From a virus, in IMG/VR virus record IMGVR_UViG_3300020172_000443, positions 1 through 36,312 of that record: DNA of 36,312 nt, one strand, 5' to 3'. Position numbers and translations under genes: made by a program. Shown one piece after another: positions 24,858 to 31,942 of the stretch (positions are counted from its first letter, which is position 1; each line of letters opens with the position of its first letter). A model generated the notes under the pieces. The model made no database searches, was not told the DNA's origin, and saw only the letters and a program-made list of their open reading frames with translations.

Positions 24858-26624
24858 TTAGCCCCCCAATTGAGCGAGTAACGATTGGATATCAGGTTGA
24901 CCCTGTGCGCCTTCCGGTGGAGCAACAGGTTGTTCAGCACCCATACCTGGAGGTGCAAGACCTGGCATAGTTTCCGGTGCGCCCTGTGGTGCTTCAGCAG
25001 CTTGACGTTCCTTAGCCGCAGTATCAACTTCGGTGACAGCATCAAACAACGACTTGTTTTCCACCAAAACCTTTTTGACCAACGATGCAAGATCGGCAGG
25101 TTGATACGGTGACTGCGGGCTAGCGGCCTGCTGCTGAATTGACGACAGCAAAGCGGCTTCGACACCTTCACCGATAATGCGGTCATGTTCCATATCAGGA
25201 TCACTGATAAGCGGATCGGCTTCACGAGCAGATTCCTTAGACATGAGTCCTGTACCGACACGTTGACCTAAACCGACAATCAGGTTGTTGACATCTGAAC
25301 CTGCCGCCGAATAAGCAACATAGTGGAAGTCTGTTTCCCAAATTTTGTTGGGTGTGTAATCAACTTTGCCGACTGTTGCTTTACCTGGAAGGAAAAACAT
25401 TTTGGGTGTGTCGCCCCAATACGCTTTTTCGATAGCAATAGCGATCTTGTCTTCTTCAAGAATAGAAGTAGCGAACACTTCTTGTGCTTCCTGGACACGG
25501 AAGTCAACAGTAGCGGAAAGTACGTTTTCTCCACGGCGGCCTGTACGAATGTTTGTTCCTGATTCTCCACCGAACTCTGCGGGGATAGAACCTTCCAAAC
25601 GTTCTTGGCGTTCCAAACGGTCAAGCGCAGTATCAGTTTTATATCCAGGGTTGACTTGTTGGATTTGTAGGTCGCCACCTTTGACAACACCAAGCAATCC
25701 TGTTTTACCGTCAGCGACTTGCAAAATTTCGGGGTTTTCGCCTGGGCGGGCAACCAAATATTCGTCAGGGAAAATGCCTCGTTCAATAGCAATTTCGGTG
25801 AGAGCTTGCAGTCTTGCTCGTGTATAGAACATCCCCATAAGACCATCGAACTGTCCGTGTGGGCGGTCAAGAGTGATTCGTTGCGGAACGACACATAACG
25901 GCATACCAGTACGGTTGATGATGCGTTCTAGTTCAATGAAATCTAAACCTGATCGTTCGTATTGTGTCAGTTGCGGGTTATCTTCAGCACCAATAACACC
26001 GAGTACAAGTTCGTTTTCGTCAATGTATTCGATGATGGTAAACATGGTGTCATATTCGACTTGGCCTAAACGTAGACGACCATCAACAAGGTTGCCGTAG
26101 TTCATCACTAGCCACGAATACGGTTTGCGGTAAGTAAAAATGCAGTCGTATGGGACAGGGTTGTCCGGATCGTCTGATGGGCAAGGGAAAGTGTCTAACG
26201 GGTTACGAACATGCCACTTCGGGGTCAGTGTTTTGAAGTCAGGCTTCAGGATCACTGGTGCTGAAGCGTATGCGAGGAAGTGTCTGGCACGTCGACGCAT
26301 CTTCATGTTCATACGGTTTTGATCCCAAATGGACAGCATTGCTTTTTTGCGTAGGTTTGCCATTTCTTTGGATCGTTCTGATCCTTCCCTGAATGGCGGG
26401 AAGTATGGTGCGGGCATCGTTGACGATATTCGCATAGACATCTGATCTAAACCTTGAACAAGCAGGTTAGCAACAGAAGATTTGGCGTTGCGGTCTAATT
26501 CGTTGAGAGGTACAACAATGTCGCCGTTGGCTAGTTCTCGTACTTTCTGCATCTGTTGATGAACAGGGCCGAGCGAGCGACGACGATGGTTGTACAGTGC
26601 AACTATTTCTTCAATTGATTTCAT
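24858..26624 (-). CDS. Portal protein
   Basis: A 588-aa protein between the small packaging-region genes and the internal virion genes. The pattern matches marine podoviral portals: N-terminal EEIVALYNHRRRSLGPVHQQMQKVRELANGD; RMSMRISSTMPAPYFPPFRE; RRRARHFLAYASAPVILKPD; then the mid stem with YTRARLQALTEIAIERGIFPDEYLV. A Pro/Gln/Ala-rich tail follows (about 530-588). The portal dodecamer is the DNA channel and binds terminase. Its start has only a weak ribosome-binding site, so translation may depend on coupling to upstream genes. Confidence 0.85.
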   Translation of the reverse strand: MKSIEEIVALYNHRRRSLGPVHQQMQKVRELANGDIVVPLNELDRNAKSSVANLLVQGLDQMSMRISSTMPAPYFPPFREGSERSKEMANLRKKAMLSIWDQNRMNMKMRRRARHFLAYASAPVILKPDFKTLTPKWHVRNPLDTFPCPSDDPDNPVPYDCIFTYRKPYSWLVMNYGNLVDGRLRLGQVEYDTMFTIIEYIDENELVLGVIGAEDNPQLTQYERSGLDFIELERIINRTGMPLCVVPQRITLDRPHGQFDGLMGMFYTRARLQALTEIAIERGIFPDEYLVARPGENPEILQVADGKTGLLGVVKGGDLQIQQVNPGYKTDTALDRLERQERLEGSIPAEFGGESGTNIRTGRRGENVLSATVDFRVQEAQEVFATSILEEDKIAIAIEKAYWGDTPKMFFLPGKATVGKVDYTPNKIWETDFHYVAYSAAGSDVNNLIVGLGQRVGTGLMSKESAREADPLISDPDMEHDRIIGEGVEAALLSSIQQQAASPQSPYQPADLASLVKKVLVENKSLFDAVTEVDTAAKERQAAEAPQGAPETMPGLAPPGMGAEQPVAPPEGAQGQPDIQSLLAQLGG

Positions 26625-26634
26625 GCGCCGGTTG

Positions 26635-26853
26635 TTACTTCATTTTCTTTTTTGGCATCTTCATTGCTTCTTCAGCCAAAGATTGAACCTTCATCTCAGC
26701 TTGCTTATAACTGTCGCCAGCCTTCATGTACTTCAACTGTGCAGAAGCCCAGCTACCAGAACCAAGACGTTTAGCAATAGTGGCAAGTTCAGCCATCTGC
26801 TTTGCTCGTGTTGAAACTGCGCCAACACCGCCACGTGATTTTGCATCTTTCAT
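26635..26853 (-). CDS. Small basic protein, 72 aa
   Basis: Lys/Met/Ala-rich: MKDAKSRGGVGAVSTRAKQM, then a helix (AELATIAKRLGSGSWASAQLKYMKAG) and a basic end (MKMPKKKMK). The same Lys-Met end appears in the next gene upstream (VKKMK). Probably a helical DNA- or portal-associated protein, but no family is recognised. Confidence 0.6.
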   Translation of the reverse strand: MKDAKSRGGVGAVSTRAKQMAELATIAKRLGSGSWASAQLKYMKAGDSYKQAEMKVQSLAEEAMKMPKKKMK

Positions 26854-26861
26854 AAAGTTTG

Positions 26862-27179
26862 TTACTTCATCTTCTTTACAGCCATTTTAGTTGCAGCAGG
26901 TTTACGCTTATTGCGTTGCTCCTCCATACCGCTACCATAAGCAGCAAAACGTTGAGTAGCAACCTTAGCAGCAGCAGCCATCAAAGTACGATTGTTGTAC
27001 TTATCGATCAAAGACGATTCAGAAACAATATCCTGAAACAGTTGGACAGCCTCGTTCGTTGAACGCACACCCTTAAACTCTCCTGAAACAGTGCCAGGAT
27101 AGCGACGCTTAATATCAGCAATTGCTTTATCAATGGGCGATGGCATTGGTGTAGGGGGGAGAGGTCTTTTAACGGCCAT
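26862..27179 (-). CDS. Small basic protein, 105 aa
   Basis: Begins MAVKRPLPPTPMPSPIDKAIADI and ends KRKPAATKMAVKKMK; the middle is helical (NEAVQLFQDIVSESSLIDKYNN, AAAAKVATQRFAAYG). AAAGGAAAG precedes the ATG inside the end of the 39-aa gene. Located between terminase and portal. The shared Lys-rich tails suggest that this gene and its neighbour act in the same place, possibly on DNA. Function unknown. Confidence 0.6.
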   Translation of the reverse strand: MAVKRPLPPTPMPSPIDKAIADIKRRYPGTVSGEFKGVRSTNEAVQLFQDIVSESSLIDKYNNRTLMAAAAKVATQRFAAYGSGMEEQRNKRKPAATKMAVKKMK

Positions 27180-27180
27180 G

Positions 27181-27300
27181 TTACTTTCCTTTGTTCTTTG
27201 ATTTATTAACCATAGTTTTTTTGGACTTTTTTGCTTCTGCTTCAGCGGCTTTCATGCCAGCAGGAGTGTAAGGGAACTTTTTATTACCGACTTGTGGCAC
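27181..27300 (-). CDS. Small conserved phage protein (KKFPYTPAG type), 39 aa
   Basis: GTG start (27298-27300) with AGGA six bases upstream. The protein begins VPQVGNKKFPYTPAGMKAA and continues as a Lys/Ala helix ending KNKGK. The pattern 'VGxKKFPYTPxGxxxA' is very common in small phage genes near terminase and portal. It is easily missed because of the GTG start and length. It may be a head-assembly or DNA-binding peptide, but the function of the family is not established. Confidence 0.75.
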   Translation of the reverse strand: MPQVGNKKFPYTPAGMKAAEAEAKKSKKTMVNKSKNKGK

Positions 27301-27348
27301 AACTCATCCTTTGAATAGCAGTTCGTCTAAATATACCACAGAAACTTG

Positions 27349-29343
27349 TCACAACCACGAAGGTCTCCACTTTTGAGGAGGCAAACGAGGCGCAGACAAC
27401 CGTGGCGCATGAAGAAGTGTAAACCACAACGACATTGCAAGGTCAGTACCCTTCTTCTTATCCTTAGTCCACGAACACAACTCCTCGACCAAAGCCAAAG
27501 TTTTCCAGTTACCCGACAAAGTAGGCAACCGCAACGAACCCGACCGCACAACCGGAGGAATCAAAGCTTCCAAACCAAGATTCTCGTCAAGTTTGTTACG
27601 GCTAGTCGTATGAGGAATAATGTTTACCCCACGAGAAGCCTGCCAGCGACGCACAAAATCGTGTGCCAACAAGAAACGTTGGGCCGCATTAACCTCAACA
27701 ATGATATGAGTCACTGGATAGCCCATTTCTGCGGCTCGCCACACCCAATCTTCAAGGATACCGCTGTACTCACCCGTAGCCATCTGCCAACCAAGCAGTT
27801 CCTCAGCAGTCAATTTGACTCTTTCAATGTCAACGACATGGTATAACCCCAAGTCAGGTTGCACAATTGTCCAAATGACACCCCAGAACTGTGAAGGTGA
27901 CGGGTCAACCGAAATAATAGACACCCACGGGGCAGACAACCCCCGTTGAATGTTCCCAGGGTGACGTTCCCTATCCAAACAGCCAGGATATTGCACCCCG
28001 TCAACACCAGTACCGCCAGTCAACATGGTGCGTTCAACCAACTGGTAATCCAAATCGATATCTTCTTGCTGATACACCACCCGAAACTTGGAAGGCTGGT
28101 TGTATTTGATAAACGACAGGTCTTTCCACGGTAAACGCACCGGATCAAGTAGCGGGCCGTTCGGCCACGGTAACGCTTTCTTAGAACGAGACTTAATACC
28201 CGTGTCTAATTCTTCGTAATACGCCTTATAAATGATGTGATGATATTTCTGTTTCTTGACAGGTTCTTTGAACTGTTCTTCAACCGTCGCATCCTCACCG
28301 GAAGCATCATCATCGTCGTCGATATCGTCATATGTGATCTTGTTGAGGCAGTGAGCGTACAGGTCGCCTGGGCCTAACCGCTGACCGATCACAGCGACCA
28401 ACCCACCTGGATCGCAGCGAGCTTCAGCCATCGAATCCCATCGTTCCAGCAGGCGGTCACGAGAAGTTGACTCTTTAGCGTTCTCCGTAGACGACACGTC
28501 ATCAAACAGACAGAGGTCGGCACGATGGCCGATAAACTCTGAGTCGATACCGTAAGCCGAAACGGTCGGTTCTTTGTTTTCGAGCATGCCGATGTTGAGT
28601 TGTTCAACAATGAATTCTTCGGCTCGCCACAATGAACCTGAAGCGGTCGGTTTGAACCTGCCGTAATCGTGCGACAAACAACCCTCAGCATCAACCGCCA
28701 AGCCTTTGCGTACCAATTCAGGGTCAGCAATCAGACGGGTGGGTCGTTCAAGGGTTTCACGGATACGACGAGAATACATTTTGGCTAGCGTCTGCGAAAT
28801 AGACCCAATCAGCACACGGATAGACCGGTTGCGAACAATGCACCACACAGCAACGTCATGGAACAGGGTGGATTTACCTGCACCTGGGGGACAGTTCAAG
28901 ACTAGGAATTCTTTTTCTTCAGATTCCAAATACTCTACGATCCGTAATGCTGCTTCTACCTGCCACGGTGACGACACACGGCCCAAATACACTCGACGGA
29001 AATACTCAAAATCATCCCACCCCTGCTTCGCCCTCTCACCCAAACGGGCATACGGGATAACCGGAGGTAACTCGGCAGTCTGATCTATCGTCGCTCGTAG
29101 TTCAGCAACCTTATCCCCGTTACGGTGCGCTTTAACCCCAGAAACTTTTACTTCAAGGTTCGCTGCCTGCAACTCTGCCTGCATTTTGCGGCGTTTGCTA
29201 TCCCACTCTTGACCAGTGTTGTAATGAATCCCAGCAATCTTGCAGGCTTCCTTAATAGTAATGCCGGCGGCACGAGCTTCCCAAAACCTAATCTTGTCTT
29301 CGGGCGTAATAAACTTGCGGCCACTATTTTTGTTACCTGTCAT
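27349..29343 (-). CDS. Terminase large subunit with N-terminal HTH
   Basis: A 664-aa packaging motor. Residues about 1-55 look like a helix-turn-helix of the small-terminase type (ITIKEACKIAGIHYNTGQEWDSKR). The ATPase has Walker A PPGAGKST (152-159) and Walker B LCLFDD (277-282). The nuclease begins at SVDPSPS (about 478-484, D480 as first metal ligand). An acidic insert (DDDDD near 342-346) separates them. No separate small terminase was found, so the HTH may replace it. The gene heads the left-arm late operon. Confidence 0.9.
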   Translation of the reverse strand: MTGNKNSGRKFITPEDKIRFWEARAAGITIKEACKIAGIHYNTGQEWDSKRRKMQAELQAANLEVKVSGVKAHRNGDKVAELRATIDQTAELPPVIPYARLGERAKQGWDDFEYFRRVYLGRVSSPWQVEAALRIVEYLESEEKEFLVLNCPPGAGKSTLFHDVAVWCIVRNRSIRVLIGSISQTLAKMYSRRIRETLERPTRLIADPELVRKGLAVDAEGCLSHDYGRFKPTASGSLWRAEEFIVEQLNIGMLENKEPTVSAYGIDSEFIGHRADLCLFDDVSSTENAKESTSRDRLLERWDSMAEARCDPGGLVAVIGQRLGPGDLYAHCLNKITYDDIDDDDDASGEDATVEEQFKEPVKKQKYHHIIYKAYYEELDTGIKSRSKKALPWPNGPLLDPVRLPWKDLSFIKYNQPSKFRVVYQQEDIDLDYQLVERTMLTGGTGVDGVQYPGCLDRERHPGNIQRGLSAPWVSIISVDPSPSQFWGVIWTIVQPDLGLYHVVDIERVKLTAEELLGWQMATGEYSGILEDWVWRAAEMGYPVTHIIVEVNAAQRFLLAHDFVRRWQASRGVNIIPHTTSRNKLDENLGLEALIPPVVRSGSLRLPTLSGNWKTLALVEELCSWTKDKKKGTDLAMSLWFTLLHAPRLSAPRLPPQKWRPSWL

Positions 29344-29514
29344 TGTCCACCCATCATATACCCAACGAGACCCCTGCCCAGGAAAGGGGGTGAACTGGGC
29401 AGGGGTTCGCTATGGGGGTCGACTCGGAGAGAGAGTACAAGTCGACAACTGAAAGTATAGCGCACCGACACACCGAATGTGTGATACATTTGTGGCAGAG
29501 AGAAAAGAGATGTT
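29344..29514. promoter_or_regulatory. Divergent control region between terminase and replication genes
   Basis: This 171-bp gap serves two divergent genes. It holds an 11-bp inverted repeat with a 13-nt spacer (29371-29381 / 29395-29405), a 7-bp GTCGACT/AGTCGAC repeat (29418-29424 / 29440-29446), and a CACAC-N5-GTGTG repeat (29469-29483). For the minus strand TATACT (29454-29459) is a good -10, and the last repeat covers its -35 position. That suggests regulated late transcription. No clear sigma70 promoter is seen for the plus-strand gene. Confidence 0.45.
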
Positions 29515-30309
29515 ATGAGCATGGAAGCAATGGGGTACGTTTATCGACACTCCCCCTACACAGGCGCAGAGTTCGCAATCCATCTAGCAATAGCTGACAG
29601 CGTGAACGATCAGAACCACAACACGTTCTGGATGTCCATAGCGAAACTCGCAACCAAAAGTCGAGTGGCCCGAAAGACCGCCTCTTTTGCTGTAAGCAAA
29701 ATCGTCGCAGATGGATTTTTGGTGTTAGAGAAAGAACGCCCAGGAGGAACGAATTTGTACAGGTTCGTTTTTGTGGATGCACCCGTCATCTATGAGTCCC
29801 GAACCACACCCCCAGGTTATCCACAACCCGTAACCGTAGGTAGCACCACCCGTAACGTCACGTTACACCACCCGCTACCTGACGTTACACCACCCGCTAC
29901 CACAGGTAGCACTAACCCAATAGAACCCAAGAAGAAACCAAAAGAACCTCTCTCATCCAAATCATTCGATTTGGAATTTGATGAGTTCTGGGCGACCTAC
30001 CCACGCAAAGAAGGCAAAGGAGTTTGCAAAAAGAAATTCAACAAAATCGCCCTAACGGTAGATCCCCAAATCATTATTAGCGCAGCCCACATCTATGCAC
30101 TCCGACGCAAAAACGAAGACCCCCAATACACGGCCCACCCAATCACATGGCTCAACCAAGAACGATACCTCGACGAACCCAACCAACCTTCAGAGCAAAA
30201 AACACCCGAACAACCAAAACCTTCCGAACCATGCACTAACCCCGACTGTCGAAACAGCTGGATATTTTTACCCGACAACACCGTCACAAAATGCCCCAAC
30301 TGCCTATAA
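29515..30309 (+). CDS. Phage replication initiator (winged-helix, gpO-like)
   Basis: A 264-aa protein. Residues about 1-85 form a winged-helix domain of the replisome-organiser type (GAEFAIHLAIADSVND, then WMSIAKLATKSRVARKTASFAVSKIV, DGFLVLEKE). A linker (about 90-140) follows. A C-terminal helical domain (FDEFWATYPRKEGKG, then ITWLNQERYLDE) is common in gpO/DnaD-like proteins that recruit helicase. The end is a zinc finger, C240-x4-C245-x14-C260-x2-C263. DNA coding for the linker carries iterons and a DnaA box, as gene O does in phage lambda. Start at ATG 29515 behind AAAGAGATGTT. Confidence 0.75.
   Translation: MSMEAMGYVYRHSPYTGAEFAIHLAIADSVNDQNHNTFWMSIAKLATKSRVARKTASFAVSKIVADGFLVLEKERPGGTNLYRFVFVDAPVIYESRTTPPGYPQPVTVGSTTRNVTLHHPLPDVTPPATTGSTNPIEPKKKPKEPLSSKSFDLEFDEFWATYPRKEGKGVCKKKFNKIALTVDPQIIISAAHIYALRRKNEDPQYTAHPITWLNQERYLDEPNQPSEQKTPEQPKPSEPCTNPDCRNSWIFLPDNTVTKCPNCL
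29817..29825 (+). promoter_or_regulatory. DnaA box
   Basis: TTATCCACA is a perfect match to the classical DnaA box. It lies in the linker coding region of the initiator gene and shares its last four bases with the first iteron. Confidence 0.7.
29822..29918 (+). repeat. 22-bp iterons in the initiator gene (candidate origin)
   Basis: Four units start at 29822, 29844, 29866 and 29888, with a partial fifth at 29910 (CACTAACCC). Units open with CACAACCCG or CACCACCCG and alternate two endings (GTAGGTAG / CACGTTA-type). Units 2 and 3 share a 15-bp palindrome GTAACGTCACGTTAC (29852-29866). A 20-bp direct repeat links 29860-29879 and 29882-29901. The period is not a multiple of three, so repeats are read in different frames and must be conserved as DNA. 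Confidence 0.8.
29956..29975. repeat. 20-bp palindrome next to the iterons
   Basis: TCCAAATC-ATTC-GATTTGGA is an 8-bp inverted repeat in an A/T-richer stretch, 38 bp after the last iteron. The lambda origin has the same order: iterons, AT-rich DNA, palindrome. It may help melting or primer synthesis. Confidence 0.6.
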
Positions 30310-30313
30310 AAAT

Positions 30314-30321
30314 GCTATAAT
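30314..30321 (+). promoter_or_regulatory. Extended -10 promoter
   Basis: TGCTATAAT is a perfect extended -10, 4 bp beyond the initiator stop codon. No clear -35 is present. It would start a transcript near 30328 into a region without a convincing gene. Confidence 0.5.
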
Positions 30322-30706
30322 GAAACCAAACCCAACACCCCAAACGGGGACAGAACCATCAGGGTTCACCAGACCCACCAGCAGCTGAACCTGGCCCAGG
30401 GATGACACACCGAAAGGTGGGTAGACGACTATCCAACGAGACAGTCGATCAGCGCACCAACGTACAAGGCAACAGGTTGTCCACCCAAACATTGACCGGC
30501 TTCCAGAAACAAGCACACATGCGTTTCAAATAGTGGGGGGAATAACCCTTACACATAGTCATACACTCCACTGCATAAACATACACACCACCCACAGTGA
30601 CAAAACACACCAAACCACCACTCTCCGTGAGATGTAAAAACCACACATCCCGATAACTAGTAATATATGTATACCCTGCTGTGACCCACGGCACACCCCC
30701 AGTTGC

Positions 30707-30786
30707 GAACATATGTTCGGGGTACAGGTGTTCGGGGAACAAATGTTCGGTCGACGGGGGAACAAATGTTCGGGGAACGTATGTTC
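30707..30786. repeat. Phased GAAC-N4-GTTC palindrome array (LexA-box-like)
   Basis: Palindromes lie at 30707-30718 (GAACATATGTTC), 30722-30733 (GTACAGGTGTTC, one mismatch), 30737-30748, 30760-30771 (both GAACAAATGTTC) and 30775-30786 (GAACGTATGTTC). Centres are 15, 15, 23 and 15 bp apart. The first is CGAAC-N4-GTTCG, the core of the actinobacterial LexA box. Host LexA, a phage repressor or an initiator could bind. Confidence 0.75.
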
Positions 30787-30896
30787 GGGGAACGGGTATA
30801 CCCCTAGGGGTACGGCCTGACACTTACCCACCCGCGAGACATTCGACTCGGCCACCGGTCACGGGTGCGGGGTGAGTGAGTCGCGCCTATCTGGTT

Positions 30897-30945
30897 TGTG
30901 TGTGTGTGTGTGTGTGTTTCGGTTGGTTGGTTGGGGGTTGGTTGG
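30897..30945 (+). repeat. TG dinucleotide tract and G-rich tract
   Basis: Ten TG units (30897-30916) are followed after four bases by six GG-containing runs separated mostly by TT (30921-30945). The second tract could form a two-tetrad G-quadruplex. Both lie just upstream of the operon promoter. Confidence 0.7.
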
Positions 30946-30949
30946 TAGT

Positions 30950-30963
30950 GTGTCGAATGTCAC
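30950..30963. promoter_or_regulatory. Candidate operator GTGTC-N4-GTCAC
   Basis: GTGTC-GAAT-GTCAC lies 11 bp upstream of the -35. Related sites GTGAC-N4-GTCAC (33181-33194) and GTGAC-N4-GTCAT (33238-33251) precede the second promoter. A further GTCAC-AAT-GACAC repeat at 31012-31024 overlaps the expected transcription start. Confidence 0.5.
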
Positions 30964-30974
30964 ACGATTAGGGG

Positions 30975-31004
30975 TTGACATTCTTTTAGGGTTGGGGGTA
31001 GTGT
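30975..31004 (+). promoter_or_regulatory. Promoter P1 of the small-gene operon
   Basis: TTGACA (30975-30980) and TAGTGT (30999-31004) are 18 bp apart. The sequence from -35 to -10 is shared with P2 (TTGACATTC, then GGTTGGGG-TAGTGTT), which supports it as a functional unit. Confidence 0.7.
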
Positions 31005-31046
31005 TCTAAATGTCACAATGACACACTGAGAGATTGGGAGATAGCA

Positions 31047-31229
31047 ATGAATGTTTACGGCCTACGGGTTAGCTTCGATGAATGGGTGGGTAGTCAGGGT
31101 GACCTGTCGAATGATGATCACGTGAATGTCGGTCAATGGGTCAAGTACATGAATGTCAAGTATTCGCAAGCGTTCGAAGATTTCGCCGACTGGTCGATCG
31201 ATGATCTGGTTGCTCTAGTTTGTGAGTGA
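31047..31229 (+). CDS. Operon gene 1, 60-aa unknown protein
   Basis: First gene after P1. The protein is acidic and aromatic: MNVYGLRVSFDEWVGS, then VNVGQWVKYMNVKYSQAFEDFADW and a short acidic end. No domain is recognised. The leader GAGATTGGGAGATAGCA before the ATG is the ancestral-looking form of the leader carried by the other genes. Its stop lies six bases before the first tRNA-like module. Confidence 0.65.
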   Translation: MNVYGLRVSFDEWVGSQGDLSNDDHVNVGQWVKYMNVKYSQAFEDFADWSIDDLVALVCE

Positions 31230-31235
31230 GTGTTA

Positions 31236-31303
31236 GCCGTAACCCGTTCGGGGGTTTAGTCGGTTCAATTCCGACTACGGCACTACCCGCTAATAGTGGC
31301 GGG
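31236..31303 (+). ncRNA. tRNA-like module 1 (TLM1) and hairpin
   Basis: P1 GCCGTA (31236-31241) pairs with TACGGC (31276-31281). P2 is a CCC/GGG hairpin. P3 is a T-arm, GTCGG-TTCAATT-CCGAC (31259-31275), with the T-loop consensus TTCRANN. ACTA follows at 31282-31285, then P4 CCCGC/GCGGG (31286-31303). There is no D-arm or anticodon arm, so it is not a tRNA gene. Confidence 0.8.
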
Positions 31304-31327
31304 TGAATGAGAGAATGAGAGACAGCT

Positions 31328-31519
31328 ATGGAAACATATAAGGGTATGCGGGTAGTGAACGGGGTTATAGTGTGCGAATGTTGCGATATCAACCCCGTGG
31401 CCGTTTGTGCGCATTTAGGCGATAATGTCACCTTTTATTTGTGCGTAGAGTGTGACAGGTATTCACGGGGTATCGAATTAGAGCGTCGATGCGCAGAGTT
31501 TGTTTGCCCTTGCGGGTGA
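31328..31519 (+). CDS. Operon gene 2, Cys-rich small protein, 63 aa
   Basis: Nine cysteines in 63 residues: CECC near 16-19, VCAH near 26-29, LCVEC near 38-42 and then C54, with FVCPCG at the end. Spacing fits one or two zinc sites. The start GAGAGACAGCTATG follows the common leader. It lies between modules 1 and 2. A small nucleic-acid-binding or adaptor protein is likely, but the family is unknown. Confidence 0.65.
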   Translation: METYKGMRVVNGVIVCECCDINPVAVCAHLGDNVTFYLCVECDRYSRGIELERRCAEFVCPCG

Positions 31520-31525
31520 GTGTTG

Positions 31526-31592
31526 GCCGTAGCCCTGCGGGGTTGATCAGGTTCGTAACCTGACTACGGCACTACTTACCAATTCTGGTGAG
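31526..31592 (+). ncRNA. tRNA-like module 2 (TLM2) and hairpin
   Basis: P1 GCCGTAG (31526-31532) pairs with CTACGGC (31564-31570), a full 7 bp. P2 is CCC-TGC-GGG. P3 TCAGG-TTCGTAA-CCTGA (31547-31563) has a T at the usual A58 position. ACTA follows at 31571-31574, then P4 CTTACC/GGTGAG (31575-31592) with loop AATTCT. Confidence 0.8.
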
Positions 31593-31615
31593 TAAATAGA
31601 GAATGGGAGATAGAC

Positions 31616-31843
31616 ATGAATAAAATACGGGAGATAGTCGGCCTTACCGAAGAACTAATAGCGGGCGAGACCTATTGGGTACAGTGGTCACGTGAGAGTA
31701 TCACGGGCGAATATGTCATAGTCGAACATGTCAGCCGTAAGGGTATCGCTACCGTAAAGGCTACCCATGATGGCATTATTTCGGGCGGTAGTCGCCATGA
31801 TGTCAGGGTGGCAAATTACGTTTGGTATACCGATCTAATGTAA
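31616..31843 (+). CDS. Operon gene 3, 75-aa unknown protein
   Basis: A small beta-rich protein: LIAGETYWVQWSRESITGEYVIVEHVSRKGIATVKA (about 14-49), which resembles an SH3-like or Tudor-type barrel in strand spacing only, then VRVANYVWYTDLM. Starts in the common leader (GGGAGATAGACATG) and ends seven bases before module 3. Function unknown. Confidence 0.65.
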   Translation: MNKIREIVGLTEELIAGETYWVQWSRESITGEYVIVEHVSRKGIATVKATHDGIISGGSRHDVRVANYVWYTDLM

Positions 31844-31850
31844 TTTGGTG

Positions 31851-31919
31851 GCCGTGACCCGTTCGGGGGTTTACTAGGTTCGATTCCTAGAACGGCACTA
31901 TCTGTCAATTCGGGCAGAT
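31851..31919 (+). ncRNA. tRNA-like module 3 (TLM3) and hairpin
   Basis: P1 GCCGT (31851-31855) pairs with ACGGC (31892-31896). P3 CTAGG-TTCGATT-CCTAG (31874-31890) is a canonical T-arm. The segment from P2 to P3 is nearly identical to module 1. ACTA follows at 31897-31900, then P4 ATCTGTC/GGCAGAT (31900-31919) with loop AATTCG. Confidence 0.8.
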
Positions 31920-31942
31920 TATTTAAAGAATGGGAGACAGCT

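Larger units (their letters stand above)
30310..31046 (+). other. Non-coding region: possible RNA, operator array and promoter
   Basis: This 737-bp stretch has no convincing gene. From 30328 to about 30450 there are small hairpins: CCCC/GGGG at 30339-30350, GAACC/GGTTC at 30353-30367, and CACC-GAAA-GGTG at 30408-30419. A near-DnaA box TTGTCCACC is at 30477-30485. From 30490 to 30700 nothing clear is seen. Then come the GAAC-N4-GTTC array, overlapping palindromes (30794-30810), a CGACTC/GAGTCG repeat (30844-30883), the TG and G-rich tracts and the operon promoter. Short open frames on both strands here look like chance. Confidence 0.55.

Noticed and set aside
29822-29918. CRISPR array
   Set aside because: Units are contiguous 22-mers without spacers, inside a coding gene, and no cas genes are present.
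30322-30388. 22-aa frame MKPNPTPQTG... after the extended -10
   Set aside because: Its ATG overlaps the -10 hexamer itself, so it cannot be on that transcript, and there is no ribosome-binding site.
30449-30823. Minus-strand protein rich in YVPRTF and LFPEH repeats
   Set aside because: The repeats are a translation of the GAAC-N4-GTTC palindromes. There is no ribosome-binding site, and the rest resembles no protein.
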